Of a DNA stretch of 64,000 nucleotides, positions 1-8,529 are shown piece after piece. The DNA lies in contig NZ_CP108383.1 in NCBI RefSeq assembly GCF_035958815.1, forward strand, positions 8,494,001 to 8,558,000, read 5' to 3'. The notes under the pieces are model-generated. The model was not told the origin of the DNA, ran no database searches, and saw only the letters and a program-made list of their open reading frames with translations. A program made the position numbers and the translations under genes. The DNA is from Nocardia sp. NBC_01327. Its GTDB lineage: Bacteria; Actinomycetota; Actinomycetes; Mycobacteriales; Mycobacteriaceae. How positions within the stretch are numbered: the first letter of the stretch is position 1; the number at the start of each line of letters is the position of its first letter.

Positions 1-613
1 TGCCGAGGCGCGGCGGGTCGCCGACCTCGCGCAGCCGGTCGAGTTCGTGGAATACCGACGGGGTGGACAGGCCGCCCTTGGCCAGCGCCAGCACGAAGTG
101 GAAGGTGTTGCGGCACAGCACCGGGAGCAGTTCCTCGCCGCGACCGCGACCCAGGGCCGTCGCGCCGTGCAGGGCGAAGGGCACATCACTGCCGAGTTCG
201 GCTGCGATATCGGACAATTCAGCGCGGCCGAGGCCGAGCTCCCACAGATCGTTCAGGCCGACCAGGGCGGCGGCGGCATCGGCGCTGCCGCCCGCCATAC
301 CGCCCGCCACCGGAATGCCTTTGGCGATCGCGATTTCCACCAGCGGCGCCCGGCCGCCGAGGTGGGCGAGGCGGACCGCCGCCTGCCACACCAGATTGCC
401 GCGGTCGGTGGGGACCTGGTCGGCGCCCTCTCCGCTCACCTTCACCGTGAGGGCGGCGGCCGGTGCGATCTGCAGATCGTCACCGAGCGAGAGCGCCTGG
501 AAGACCGTGGTGAGGTCGTGATATCCGTCGTCGCGAAGATCGCCCACCCCCAGGTGCAGATTCACCTTGGAGGGCGCGCGCACGACGAGGGGACTAGGCA
601 CAACAGACAGCAC
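1..613 (-). CDS. ispE: 4-diphosphocytidyl-2-C-methyl-D-erythritol kinase, 3' end cut by window edge
   Basis: This is the ATP-dependent kinase of the non-mevalonate isoprenoid pathway. It phosphorylates the 2-hydroxyl of CDP-methylerythritol in the cytoplasm. About 204 residues are visible. The N-terminal APSKVNLHLGVG segment and the glycine/serine-rich GHMP-kinase ATP loop GGMAGGSADAAAA identify the family. The C-terminal part lies beyond base 1. GTG at 613 is chosen as the start; an in-frame GTG at 601 is the alternative. It begins 19 bases after the stop of the SDR gene. In related genomes ispE directly follows rsmA, whereas here about 5.6 kb separates them. Confidence 0.93.
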   Translation of the reverse strand, partial: MLSVVPSPLVVRAPSKVNLHLGVGDLRDDGYHDLTTVFQALSLGDDLQIAPAAALTVKVSGEGADQVPTDRGNLVWQAAVRLAHLGGRAPLVEIAIAKGIPVAGGMAGGSADAAAALVGLNDLWELGLGRAELSDIAAELGSDVPFALHGATALGRGRGEELLPVLCRNTFHFVLALAKGGLSTPSVFHELDRLREVGDPPRLG

Positions 614-632
614 GGTGTCAGAGTAGTTGGCC

Positions 633-1385
633 CTACAGGAGTGCGCCCCCGGTGGCATCGATCCACTGGCCCGTCACCCAGCGGGAGTCGTTGGAGGCGA
701 GGAAGGCAACGATGTCTGCGACCTCGGCGGCGCCGGCGACCCGGTTCAGCGGCGACAGGGCGGAGACCGCCGCCCAGGCCTGGTCATTGCGCAGCCAGTC
801 GGCGTTCATATCGGTGTCGATCACGCCGGGAGCCACCGCATTGACCGTAATACCGCGTGCGCCAACCTCTTTGGCGAGTACGCCGGTCAGCGAGTCGATG
901 GCGGCCTTGGTCATGGTGTACGCGATGAGCTCCGGCATCCGCGCACCCCGGGTCAAACCGGTGGAGATGTTCACAATCCGGCCGCCGTCACGCAGCCGCT
1001 CCAGGCCGAGCTTGGTGACGAAGAACGGAGCCTTGGCATTGACGGCGAAGACGCGGTCGAAGGATTCCTCGTCGGTGCCGCCGATGGGTTCGCGGATGCC
1101 GTCGGTCCCGGCATTGTTGACCAGGATGTCGAGGCCGTCGGCGTGCGCGTCGAAGGCGGTCCACAGGGCCTGCGCATCGCCGGGAACGCCGAGCGGCGCC
1201 GCGAGGGCGAAGGCCGAGCCGCCCGCCGCCTCGATGGCCGCGACCGTCTCCTTCGCGGCGGCGGTATTGCCGTTGTAGTGCACGGCCACTCGGGCACCGT
1301 CGCGGCCGAGGCGTTCGGCAATGGCCCGTCCGATACCGCGGCCACCACCGGTGACCAGGGCGGTCTTGCCTGCGAGTGCGCTCAT
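633..1385 (-). CDS. SDR-family oxidoreductase
   Basis: This is a 250-residue classical short-chain dehydrogenase/reductase. The N-terminal TGGGRGIGRAIA nucleotide loop, the NNAG motif near residue 90 and the catalytic YTMTK pair are all visible, and the C-terminus is the usual TGQWIDATGGALL. The substrate cannot be told from sequence. It faces a TetR gene across a 70-base gap with two copies of one dyad, so it is probably that repressor's target. A GGGAG Shine-Dalgarno lies upstream of the ATG at 1385. It reads toward ispE with only 19 bases between, so it may now carry transcription into that gene. Confidence 0.9.
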   Translation of the reverse strand: MSALAGKTALVTGGGRGIGRAIAERLGRDGARVAVHYNGNTAAAKETVAAIEAAGGSAFALAAPLGVPGDAQALWTAFDAHADGLDILVNNAGTDGIREPIGGTDEESFDRVFAVNAKAPFFVTKLGLERLRDGGRIVNISTGLTRGARMPELIAYTMTKAAIDSLTGVLAKEVGARGITVNAVAPGVIDTDMNADWLRNDQAWAAVSALSPLNRVAGAAEVADIVAFLASNDSRWVTGQWIDATGGALL

Positions 1386-1403
1386 GAGTCAGCTCCCTTT
1401 ATC

Positions 1404-1415
1404 TAGCGATCGTTA
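1404..1415. promoter_or_regulatory. Putative TetR operator O1
   Basis: The imperfect dyad TAGCG-AT-CGTTA lies in the SDR leader. It has the same flanking TTATC and the same left half as the second copy 37 bases away. A shared motif in the gap between a TetR gene and its divergent neighbour is the usual operator arrangement. That this TetR binds it is inferred. Confidence 0.5.
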
Positions 1416-1440
1416 CAGAAAGGGACCGTAGCACATTATC

Positions 1441-1452
1441 TAGCGAGCGCTA
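1441..1452. promoter_or_regulatory. Putative TetR operator O2
   Basis: The dyad TAGCG-AG-CGCTA has matching five-base arms. It abuts TAAAAT (1453-1458), a -10-like box seven bases before ATG 1466. A repressor bound here would block tetR transcription directly. Together with the first copy it could shut both divergent genes. Confidence 0.55.
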
Positions 1453-1465
1453 TAAAATGGCGGGC

Positions 1466-2077
1466 ATGGCCACACCCACCCGGGGACGACCCCGGAAATT
1501 CGACCGAGATGCCGCACTGGACAAGGCATTACGCCTGTTCTGGCAGCAGGGCTACGAGGCCACCTCCATCAGCGACCTGACCACCGCACTCGGCATCGGC
1601 GCGCCCAGCCTCTACGCCGCCTTCGGCGACAAGCAGACGATGTTCAACGAATCCATCGCGGTCTACGGGGCCAATTACGCGGGCTTCGCCGAGCGCGCGC
1701 TCGCCGAGGAGCCGACGGCCCGGGCCGCCGTGGCCCGCACGCTGCGGGAGGCGGCAGTCGAATACACCAAGCCCGGACAACCCGGCGGCTGCATGGTGAT
1801 CAGCGCCGGGCTCAACACCACGAACACCGAGGTGGCGGCCGCGCTAGAGCACATGCGCACCGCCAATGTGCACGCCTTCGCCGAGCGGATCCGCACCGAT
1901 ATCGACGCCGGACTGCTGCCCGCCGATACCGATGCGGCCGTCCTGGCCCGCTACATCGGAACCGTGATGCAGGGCATGTCACAGGGCGCCCGCGACGGCG
2001 CGAGCCGCCGCGAACTCCGGCAGGTCGCTGAGCTGGCCCTACGCGCCTGGCCGGAGGACGCGCCCGTAGATCGCTGA
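1466..2077 (+). CDS. TetR-family transcriptional regulator
   Basis: The 203-residue protein has a TetR helix-turn-helix in its first 60 residues (segment ISDLTTALGIGAPSLYAAFGDK), following the basic TRGRPRKF tail. The C-terminal ligand domain is of the TetR_C type seen in repressors of oxidoreductase genes. ATG 1466 is chosen because TAAAAT lies seven bases upstream, the arrangement of a leaderless actinobacterial mRNA. ATG 1457 would overlap that box and sit almost against the operator. It is divergent from the SDR gene and probably represses both. The inducer is unknown. Confidence 0.85.
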   Translation: MATPTRGRPRKFDRDAALDKALRLFWQQGYEATSISDLTTALGIGAPSLYAAFGDKQTMFNESIAVYGANYAGFAERALAEEPTARAAVARTLREAAVEYTKPGQPGGCMVISAGLNTTNTEVAAALEHMRTANVHAFAERIRTDIDAGLLPADTDAAVLARYIGTVMQGMSQGARDGASRRELRQVAELALRAWPEDAPVDR

Positions 2078-2095
2078 AATTCCGCGCCGAACCGC

Positions 2096-2124
2096 TTGCG
2101 CCAGGTACCCATGGGGGGTATGTT
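2096..2124 (+). promoter_or_regulatory. Copper-operon promoter with CsoR-type dyad
   Basis: A -35-like TTGCGC (2096-2101) and a -10-like TATGTT (2119-2124) are separated by 17 bases. The G/C-tract dyad TACCC-ATGGG-GGGTA (2106-2120) fills that spacer. A second dyad, GGGG-ATA-CCCC, follows at 2135-2145. TACCC/GGGTA arms are typical of CsoR copper-sensor operators. No csoR gene is present in the window, so the regulator must be encoded elsewhere. The assignment rests on motif and position. Confidence 0.6.
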
Positions 2125-2178
2125 TCTGGATGTCGGGGATACCCCCACACCGTATAGAGCGCGAGCCGAGGAGCAGAC

Positions 2179-2385
2179 ATGGCCACCAGCACCTACACCG
2201 TCACCGGAATGACCTGCGGGCACTGCGTCGGATCGGTCCAGAAGGAGATCGGCAAGATCGACGGCGTCACCAGTGTCGATGTCGACCTCGCCTCCGGGCT
2301 GGTCAAGGTCGAATCCGCCGCCCCGATCGCCGACGCCGATGTGACCGCTGCCGTCGACGAGGCCGGATATCAGGTGGCGAGCTGA
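2179..2385 (+). CDS. copZ: Copper chaperone, HMA domain
   Basis: The 68-residue protein is a single heavy-metal-associated domain. The MTCGHC metal loop is at residues 11-16, and the length and pattern match CopZ. It should bind Cu(I) in the cytosol and pass it to the P-type ATPase two genes downstream. A GAGGAG ribosome site precedes the ATG. The next gene starts at the base after its stop, so the three copper genes form one operon under the dyad promoter. Confidence 0.92.
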   Translation: MATSTYTVTGMTCGHCVGSVQKEIGKIDGVTSVDVDLASGLVKVESAAPIADADVTAAVDEAGYQVAS

Positions 2386-3282
2386 ATGAACGATCGACTG
2401 AGATTCGCGGCCTTCGGCGGCGGACTGGTCGTACTGTTCGGGGCCGCGCTCGGAATCGGAGCCCTGGTGGGCGATCCGACCGAGCCGGCCGCCGGCCCGG
2501 CCTCCGCACACAGTGCGCACACCGAGAGCGAGGCGGCACCCGGGCTGAAGGACAGCGAGTCCGGCTACACCCTCGCCGATATCACCGCCCCCGCGACCGC
2601 GAATCAGCAAGGCGCACTGCGCTTCCGGATCACCGGCCCACAGGGCCCGGTCACCCGATTCGACAGCCTGCACGAGAAGGACCTGCACCTGATCGTGGTC
2701 CGCTCGGATGCGAGCCAGTTCCGGCACGTCCATCCCCAACTCGCCGCCGACGGCACCTGGTCCATCGACTGGACCTGGGCCGCACCCGGCGCCTACCGAG
2801 TCTTCACCGACTTCTCCCCCACGGGCGGGCCCGGTGAACTGACCCTGAGCCGGACCGTGCACGTCGCGGGCAGCGCCGCGGACACGCCGCTTCCGCCGGT
2901 ATCCAAGACCGCCGAGGTGGACGGTTACCAGGTCACCATGACCGGCGATATGTCCACTGCCGGAAGCAAATTGACGTTCAGCGTGACCCGCGACGGTAAG
3001 GCGGTGACCGATCTGCGGCCCTATCTGGGCGCGTACGGACACCTGGTGGCGCTGCGCGCTAGCGACCTCGCCTACCTGCATGTGCACCCGGAGGGCGAGG
3101 TCGGCAAGACCGCCCCGGGGCCTGACGTAGCATTCCACGCACAAGCGCCCAGTGACGGCGCCTATCGCCTGTACCTGGACTTTTCACATAATGGCGCGGT
3201 ACACACCGCGGAATTCACCGACGAGACCACAACCGCCGCATCCGCCTCGGATGCGACGTCGCAGCACGGAGGAGGTCACTGA
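2386..3282 (+). CDS. Membrane-anchored or exported His-rich protein of copper operon
   Basis: The 298-residue protein has one hydrophobic N-terminal segment (about residues 6-28), then a polar region with HSAHTES. Two beta-rich modules follow. Each carries a His cluster, FRHVHPQL in the first and YLHVHPEG in the second, and the C-terminus ends GGGH. It is placed between copZ and copA and overlaps copA by one base. I infer an extracytoplasmic copper-binding or buffering role. I do not recognise a characterised homologue. The repeated H-x-H-P pattern suggests an internal duplication. No enzyme motif is visible. Confidence 0.75.
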   Translation: MNDRLRFAAFGGGLVVLFGAALGIGALVGDPTEPAAGPASAHSAHTESEAAPGLKDSESGYTLADITAPATANQQGALRFRITGPQGPVTRFDSLHEKDLHLIVVRSDASQFRHVHPQLAADGTWSIDWTWAAPGAYRVFTDFSPTGGPGELTLSRTVHVAGSAADTPLPPVSKTAEVDGYQVTMTGDMSTAGSKLTFSVTRDGKAVTDLRPYLGAYGHLVALRASDLAYLHVHPEGEVGKTAPGPDVAFHAQAPSDGAYRLYLDFSHNGAVHTAEFTDETTTAASASDATSQHGGGH

Positions 3283-5522
3283 TGAGCGCACCGGCACCGG
3301 AGCGGTCGATCGAGCTGGAAATCGGCGGGATGACCTGCGCCTCCTGCGCGTCTCGAATCGAGAAGAAGCTCAATAGGATCGACGGCGTCACAGCCACGGT
3401 GAACTACGCCACCGAGAAGGCGAAGGTCAATTTCCCGGAGTCGGTGAGCCCGGACGATCTGATCGCCAAGGTGGTCGATACCGGGTACACCGCCGCCGTG
3501 CACAGTACGGAGCCGGTGAAACCCACTGATACCGAAGGTGATTCGGCTGTCAGCGCCACCCGGCAGCTGCGGCACCGCCTGCTGGTGACACTCGCGCTGG
3601 CCGTCCCCGTGGTCGCCATGGCCATGATCCCGGCCCTGCAGTTCACCAATTGGCAGTGGCTCTCGCTGACGCTGACCGCACCCATCGTGGTGTGGGGCGG
3701 CGCGCAATTCCACCGTGCCGCCTGGGTGAATGCCAAGCACGGCGCGGCCACCATGGACACGCTGATCTCGCTGGGCACCCTTGCCGCCTTCAGCTGGTCG
3801 GTGTACGCGCTGTTCTTCGGCGATGCGGGCATGGCCGGTATGAAACACCCGTTCAGCTTTGCCATTGTGCGCGGTGACTCGTCCTCCGCCCTCTACTTCG
3901 AGGTGGCGGCGACGCTGATCACGGCCATTCTGGCAGGACGCTATTTCGAGACCCGGTCGAAGGAGAAGGCCGGATCCGCACTGCGGGCCCTGCTGGAGCT
4001 GGGCGCGAAAGATGTTGCGGTACTGCGCAATGGTGTCGAGACCCGGATTCCGGTGGGCGAACTGCGGGTCGGCGAGGAGTTCCTCGTCCGCCCCGGCGAG
4101 AAGATCGCCACCGACGGTGTTGTGGTGCAGGGCAATTCGGCGCTGGATATGAGCATGCTCACCGGTGAATCGGTGCCGGTCGAGGTCGGCCCCGGCGATC
4201 CTGTGGTCGGTGCGACCGTGAACGCGGGCGGTCTGCTGACCGTGCGTGCCTCCCGGGTCGGCGCGGATACCCAGCTGGCGCAGATGGCCTCACTCGTGGA
4301 GGAGGCGCAGAACGGCAAGGCGCCCGTGCAGCGGCTCGCGGATCGGGTGGCCGGGGTGTTCGTGCCCATTGTCATCGCGATCGCCATTGCGGCACTGGGC
4401 TTCTGGCTCGGCACCGGCGCCGCGGTCTCGACCGCCTTCGGCGCGGCCGTGGCGGTGCTGATCATCGCCTGCCCGTGCGCCCTCGGCCTGGCCACGCCCA
4501 CGGCACTGCTCGTGGGCACCGGCCGCGGCGCGCAGCTGGGCATTCTGATCAAGGGCCCGCAGGTGCTGGAGTCGACCCGCCGGATCGACACCGTGGTGCT
4601 GGACAAGACCGGCACCGTCACCACCGGCAGAATGAGTCTCGCCGAGGCGATTCCGAGCGCCGGCGTCGAGGCCGACGAGCTGCTGGCGGTCGCGGCCGCG
4701 GTGGAGCACGGTTCCGAACATCCGGTCGCCAAGGCCGTGGTGGCGGGAGCGGCCGCACGCGGACTCGATACCGAACAGGTGCAGCAGTTCGTCAGCCACG
4801 GCGGCAAGGGCGTGCAGGGTCTGGTCGGCGACCGCGCGGTGGTCATCGGGCGCACCGAACTGCTCGACGACTGGTCGATCCGGCTGCCGGAAGCCTTGGC
4901 GCAGGCCAAGACTCGCGCCGAGCAGGCGGGCGGCACCGCCGTCGTGGTGGCCTGGGACGGGGTGGCACGCGGGGTGCTGGTCATTACCGATGCCGTCAAA
5001 CCCACCAGCGCACAGGCGATCTCGGAAATGCGGGCGCTCGGGCTCACCCCGATCCTGCTGACCGGTGACAATGCCGCCACCGCCCGCACGGTCGCGGATC
5101 AGGTCGGCATCGACGAGGTCATCGCCGAGGTGCTGCCCAGCGACAAGCTGGATGTGGTGAAGCGGTTGCAGGCCGAGGGCAAGGTGGTCGCCATGGTCGG
5201 CGACGGCGTCAATGACGCGGCCGCGCTCGCCCAGGCCGATCTCGGCCTGGCCATGGGCACCGGAACCGATGTGGCCATCCAGGCCGCGGATCTGACCCTG
5301 GTGCGCGACGATCTGCGCTCGGTGCCGACGGCCATCAAACTGTCGCGGGCCACCCTGCGCACGATCAAGAGCAACTTGTTCTGGGCGTTCGGTTACAACG
5401 TGGCAGCCATCCCCCTGGCCGCCGCCGGACTGCTGAACCCCATGCTCGCCGGGGCCGCCATGGCGCTGTCCAGCGTCTTCGTGGTCAGCAACAGCCTGCG
5501 CCTGCGCCGCTTCCGCGGTTAG
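3282..5522 (+). CDS. copA: Copper-exporting P1B-type ATPase
   Basis: This 746-residue protein pumps Cu(I) out of the cytoplasm using ATP. Visible parts, in order, are an N-terminal HMA domain with MTCASC (17-22), paired membrane helices, the actuator TGES loop, the CPC ion motif (397-399), the phosphorylation loop DKTGTVT (Asp441), the SEHPVAKA nucleotide-binding motif and GDGVND (about 640-645). CPC and HMA together indicate Cu(I)/Ag(I) specificity. Its start overlaps the previous stop by one base, and a strong hairpin follows its stop. It is close to mycobacterial CtpV/CtpA-type pumps. Confidence 0.95.
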   Translation: MSAPAPERSIELEIGGMTCASCASRIEKKLNRIDGVTATVNYATEKAKVNFPESVSPDDLIAKVVDTGYTAAVHSTEPVKPTDTEGDSAVSATRQLRHRLLVTLALAVPVVAMAMIPALQFTNWQWLSLTLTAPIVVWGGAQFHRAAWVNAKHGAATMDTLISLGTLAAFSWSVYALFFGDAGMAGMKHPFSFAIVRGDSSSALYFEVAATLITAILAGRYFETRSKEKAGSALRALLELGAKDVAVLRNGVETRIPVGELRVGEEFLVRPGEKIATDGVVVQGNSALDMSMLTGESVPVEVGPGDPVVGATVNAGGLLTVRASRVGADTQLAQMASLVEEAQNGKAPVQRLADRVAGVFVPIVIAIAIAALGFWLGTGAAVSTAFGAAVAVLIIACPCALGLATPTALLVGTGRGAQLGILIKGPQVLESTRRIDTVVLDKTGTVTTGRMSLAEAIPSAGVEADELLAVAAAVEHGSEHPVAKAVVAGAAARGLDTEQVQQFVSHGGKGVQGLVGDRAVVIGRTELLDDWSIRLPEALAQAKTRAEQAGGTAVVVAWDGVARGVLVITDAVKPTSAQAISEMRALGLTPILLTGDNAATARTVADQVGIDEVIAEVLPSDKLDVVKRLQAEGKVVAMVGDGVNDAAALAQADLGLAMGTGTDVAIQAADLTLVRDDLRSVPTAIKLSRATLRTIKSNLFWAFGYNVAAIPLAAAGLLNPMLAGAAMALSSVFVVSNSLRLRRFRG

Positions 5523-5552
5523 GCGGGACACATCGGCGATACCCGTTGCCAC

Positions 5553-5589
5553 ACCGGGCCGTTCGGATCCTCGATCCGGACGGCCCGGT
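5553..5589 (+). terminator. Hairpin terminator after copA
   Basis: Two 17-base arms (5553-5569 and 5573-5589) pair with one G-T wobble around a three-base loop. No T-tract follows, as is common in GC-rich actinobacteria. It lies 31 bases after the copA stop. Confidence 0.8.
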
Positions 5590-5690
5590 CGCATGGGTAG
5601 GCGGGTGCAGCGGCGGGTCCGCAGCTCGTGTTCAATGGCGAAGGACTGCGGTGGGGACCGCCTCGCCCGCGTAGCCGAGGAGCAGACTTC

Positions 5691-6188
5691 GTGACCACCA
5701 TTGCCGAGTACCTGGTCGCAGCGGATATTCAGATCGCGCCCGTGGAGCGCGGGAGCGACGGGACGCCCGAGGTCTCGATCGCGCTGTCGGAGGATTGGCA
5801 GACGATCGACGCGGCCATGTTCCCGGGTGCGTACAGCGTCTTCACGCGGCTGCCCGAAGACGGCTGGGCCGACAATGTGGTGCTGCTGGTGGGCCGGCTG
5901 TCGAAGCCGGTGAATGCCGCGGAATTGCTGGAATCGGCATTCACCGATGCGCGGCAATTGCCGCAGTGGCAGGAACTCGGCGCGGAAATCGGTGACTACC
6001 AGGGTTATCCGTCGGCGGCGGTGACCGGCACCTACGCCATGGACACCCTCGTGCTGTGGGTGCACACCCGCTATGTCGTCGTGCCGGTCGGGACCGACGA
6101 GTTCCTCATCCAGCTCACCGTCACGGCCAAGGCCGATCAGATCAGTTCGGAGGCCGGCATTCTCGGCGGCCTGGAAATCCGCGTCTAG
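5691..6188 (+). CDS. LpqN/LpqT-family protein without signal peptide
   Basis: The 165-residue protein resembles the LpqN/LpqT domain: an early LSEDWQTID segment, a central region of beta strands and a C-terminal AGILGGLEIRV. It has neither a signal peptide nor a lipobox, so it is expected to be cytoplasmic, unlike LpqN itself. GTG 5691 is chosen because a GAGGAG ribosome site lies nine bases upstream and similarity begins there. Its stop is only six bases from the convergent rsmA stop. Function is unknown. Confidence 0.7.
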   Translation: MTTIAEYLVAADIQIAPVERGSDGTPEVSIALSEDWQTIDAAMFPGAYSVFTRLPEDGWADNVVLLVGRLSKPVNAAELLESAFTDARQLPQWQELGAEIGDYQGYPSAAVTGTYAMDTLVLWVHTRYVVVPVGTDEFLIQLTVTAKADQISSEAGILGGLEIRV

Positions 6189-6194
6189 ACCCGA

Positions 6195-7076
6195 TCAGGC
6201 CTGCGCCGCCAGGCGCACGAACGCGGCGGTATCGAGGGTTTCACCGCGGGCGGTCGGAGCGATTCCCGCTGCGACCAAACGCCTTTCGGCCTCGACCGGA
6301 GATCCGGCCCAACCGGCCAGTGCGGCGCGCAGGGTTTTGCGGCGCTGCGCGAAGGCGGCGTCGACGACCTCGAAGACCTTCTTGCGATGGTCCTCGTCGA
6401 TGGGCCAGGGAGCTTCCTCGAAGCGGTCGATGCGCACCAGACCGGATTCGACCTGCGGTACGGGCCAGAAGATTTGGCGGCCGACGGTGCCCGCGCGGCG
6501 GACGGTGCCGTAGAAGCCCGCCTTGACGCTGGGGATGCCGTAGATGCGGCCGCCCGGCTTGGCGGAGAGGCGATCGGCGACCTCCAGCTGCACCATGATG
6601 AGAGTGGTTCGGATGCTGGGCAATTCGGCGAGCAGGTGCAGCAGCACCGGCACCGCCACGTTGTAGGGCAGGTTCGCGACCAGCGCGGTGGGTGCGGCCG
6701 GAAGATCTTCGGCCCGCACCCGCAGCGCATCGGCCTGCACAATGCTGAGGCGGTCCGCCAGTTTCGGCGCCCGATCCTGCACGGTGCCCGGCAGATGCCC
6801 GGCCAGATTCGGATCGATCTCGACCGCGATCACCCGGTCGACCACATCGAGGATGGCGAGGGTCAGCGAGCCGAGCCCGGGCCCGACCTCCAGCACCACA
6901 TCCTCGCGCCCCACCCCGGCCGCCGAGACGATGCGGCGAACGGTATTGCCGTCATGCACGAAGTTCTGTCCGAGCTGCTTGGTCGGGCGCACCCCGAACC
7001 GCTCGGCGAGCACCCGCACTTCGGCAGGGCCCAGCAGGGCGGCTTCTCCACGACCAGCGTTTTCGGATTCGGACAC
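6195..7076 (-). CDS. rsmA: 16S rRNA dimethyladenosine transferase
   Basis: RsmA/KsgA dimethylates two adjacent adenines near the 3' end of 16S rRNA during small-subunit assembly. The 293-residue sequence has the N-terminal GQNFVHD segment, the SAM loop EVGPGLGSLTLAIL and motif IV NLPYN. The start is GTG 7076. TAGTTT at 7083-7088 (minus strand), six bases before it, suggests a leaderless transcript of its own. In relatives rsmA sits between rpfB and ispE in one operon; here both neighbours have been displaced. Confidence 0.96.
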   Translation of the reverse strand: MSESENAGRGEAALLGPAEVRVLAERFGVRPTKQLGQNFVHDGNTVRRIVSAAGVGREDVVLEVGPGLGSLTLAILDVVDRVIAVEIDPNLAGHLPGTVQDRAPKLADRLSIVQADALRVRAEDLPAAPTALVANLPYNVAVPVLLHLLAELPSIRTTLIMVQLEVADRLSAKPGGRIYGIPSVKAGFYGTVRRAGTVGRQIFWPVPQVESGLVRIDRFEEAPWPIDEDHRKKVFEVVDAAFAQRRKTLRAALAGWAGSPVEAERRLVAAGIAPTARGETLDTAAFVRLAAQA

Positions 7077-7242
7077 CCTGCGAAACTACCGTGTCTAATT
7101 GCCTCCGCTTCGCTCCGGCGGGTTCGCGGCCCCCTTTGTCTCGTTCTCGGGAGGTTTGGTGTGGTCGGCTTGGCCAGAATGCGGTCGCTATGACCGAGAC
7201 CTGGTGAGCGGCGGACCTGCTGAACCGGCGGACAGGGGTTGG

Positions 7243-8418
7243 TCAGGACTGGACGGGTGTGGACAGCACGCGGGCCGTGAAATTGTCGATGGCGGCCCAC
7301 ATCTGGGGGTTCAGCTGGCAGTGGGTGCCGGTGCCGACGACGGTGTCGAAGTCCACGCCGTTCGCGGCGAACTGCGCGACGAGGGCGCCGTGCAGCGGTG
7401 ACGGGACCGTGGTGTCAGTCGCGTTGACCAGCAACAGGATCGGCGCGTCATAGCCACGGACGGGAACGGTCATGTAGTCGTTCAGCACGCCGGGGAACGG
7501 GCCCTGCGACAGCGGGCGGGAGAGCAGATCGCCGATCGAGACATTCGCCATGCGCTTGCTGATGGCGGGCAGGCATTCGGTCCCGATGTCGTCGAGCAGC
7601 TGCCGGCCGCGGGCGGTCAGATAGCTGTCGACCTGCGCGTCCGGGCGGGCAGCACGCACACCGGCCAGAATGCTGGCGCTGAAACTGCCGACGCCGGTGC
7701 CGATCGCGCCCGGCAGTTCCGGCACCCACGGGCCCGCGATCGGCAGCGCCTTCTCCACATCGGAGGCGGGATCGATGGCGATGGTGCCGCGGAAGTCGAG
7801 ATCCGGCGCATCGCTCACCTGCAGATTGGAGGTGCCGAGCGAGGCATGCCCACCCTGCGACATCCCGCTCACGGCCCAGGTGCGCGACAGCGCGGGATCG
7901 GCGGCGCGCGCGGCGCGCACCATATCGATGGTGGCGGTCGCCTCGGTGCGCAGTTCGAGGTAGGGGTGCGGGCCGGTGTCGAAGACGCCCAGCCCGAGGT
8001 GATCGGGGGCGACGACGGCGAAGCCCTTGGAGACGAAGTACTGCATCAGTTCTTCGTCGGCCTTCAGCGGCACCGCCAGCGGCGCGGTCGACGGATCGGA
8101 CTGGCCGCCGCAGTTCGCACCGAGCCCGGTGGTCCCGTGGTTGTAGGCCATGATCGGCCAGCCACCGGCGGGGGCGGGACCCGCGGGGACGAAGAACGCA
8201 CCGCTGGCCCGGACCGCTTCACCATTGGATCGAGTCGTCCAGTAGGTCAGGACGGAACCGTTCCCGGCATTGTTGTGCCAGCCGGCGGGCTGCGCGGTCT
8301 GGGCGATCGGCGCTCCCGCCGGATCCGCATGGGCCGCACTCACGGGGACGACCAGCAAAGCGCCCGCGGCGACCGCCGTCGCGATCAGACCTCTGCCAAA
8401 TGTGCTTGTAAATCCCAT
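7243..8418 (-). CDS. Secreted lipase-family alpha/beta hydrolase, copy 1
   Basis: The 391-residue protein begins with a signal peptide ending near SAAHA. It then shows a secretory-lipase fold with nucleophile elbow GMSQGGHAS, a YNHGTTGLG oxyanion region, and a late GTGTHCQLNP segment for the catalytic His. It is expected to hydrolyse ester lipids outside the cell. ATG 8418 is preferred because GGAGG then lies four bases upstream, exactly as in its paralogue; ATG 8421 is the alternative. The next gene upstream is a close tandem copy. It sits inside the otherwise conserved rpfB-rsmA interval. Confidence 0.85.
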   Translation of the reverse strand: MGFTSTFGRGLIATAVAAGALLVVPVSAAHADPAGAPIAQTAQPAGWHNNAGNGSVLTYWTTRSNGEAVRASGAFFVPAGPAPAGGWPIMAYNHGTTGLGANCGGQSDPSTAPLAVPLKADEELMQYFVSKGFAVVAPDHLGLGVFDTGPHPYLELRTEATATIDMVRAARAADPALSRTWAVSGMSQGGHASLGTSNLQVSDAPDLDFRGTIAIDPASDVEKALPIAGPWVPELPGAIGTGVGSFSASILAGVRAARPDAQVDSYLTARGRQLLDDIGTECLPAISKRMANVSIGDLLSRPLSQGPFPGVLNDYMTVPVRGYDAPILLLVNATDTTVPSPLHGALVAQFAANGVDFDTVVGTGTHCQLNPQMWAAIDNFTARVLSTPVQS

Positions 8419-8529
8419 CATTCCTCCACCGATGCCGCCCCGACAACGGGCCGAACTTTCGAAGACATTTCCGACCAACCTATTTGCTACAAGATAGCCG
8501 TGGTCACTCGGGGCGGTGCGATCGAGAAA

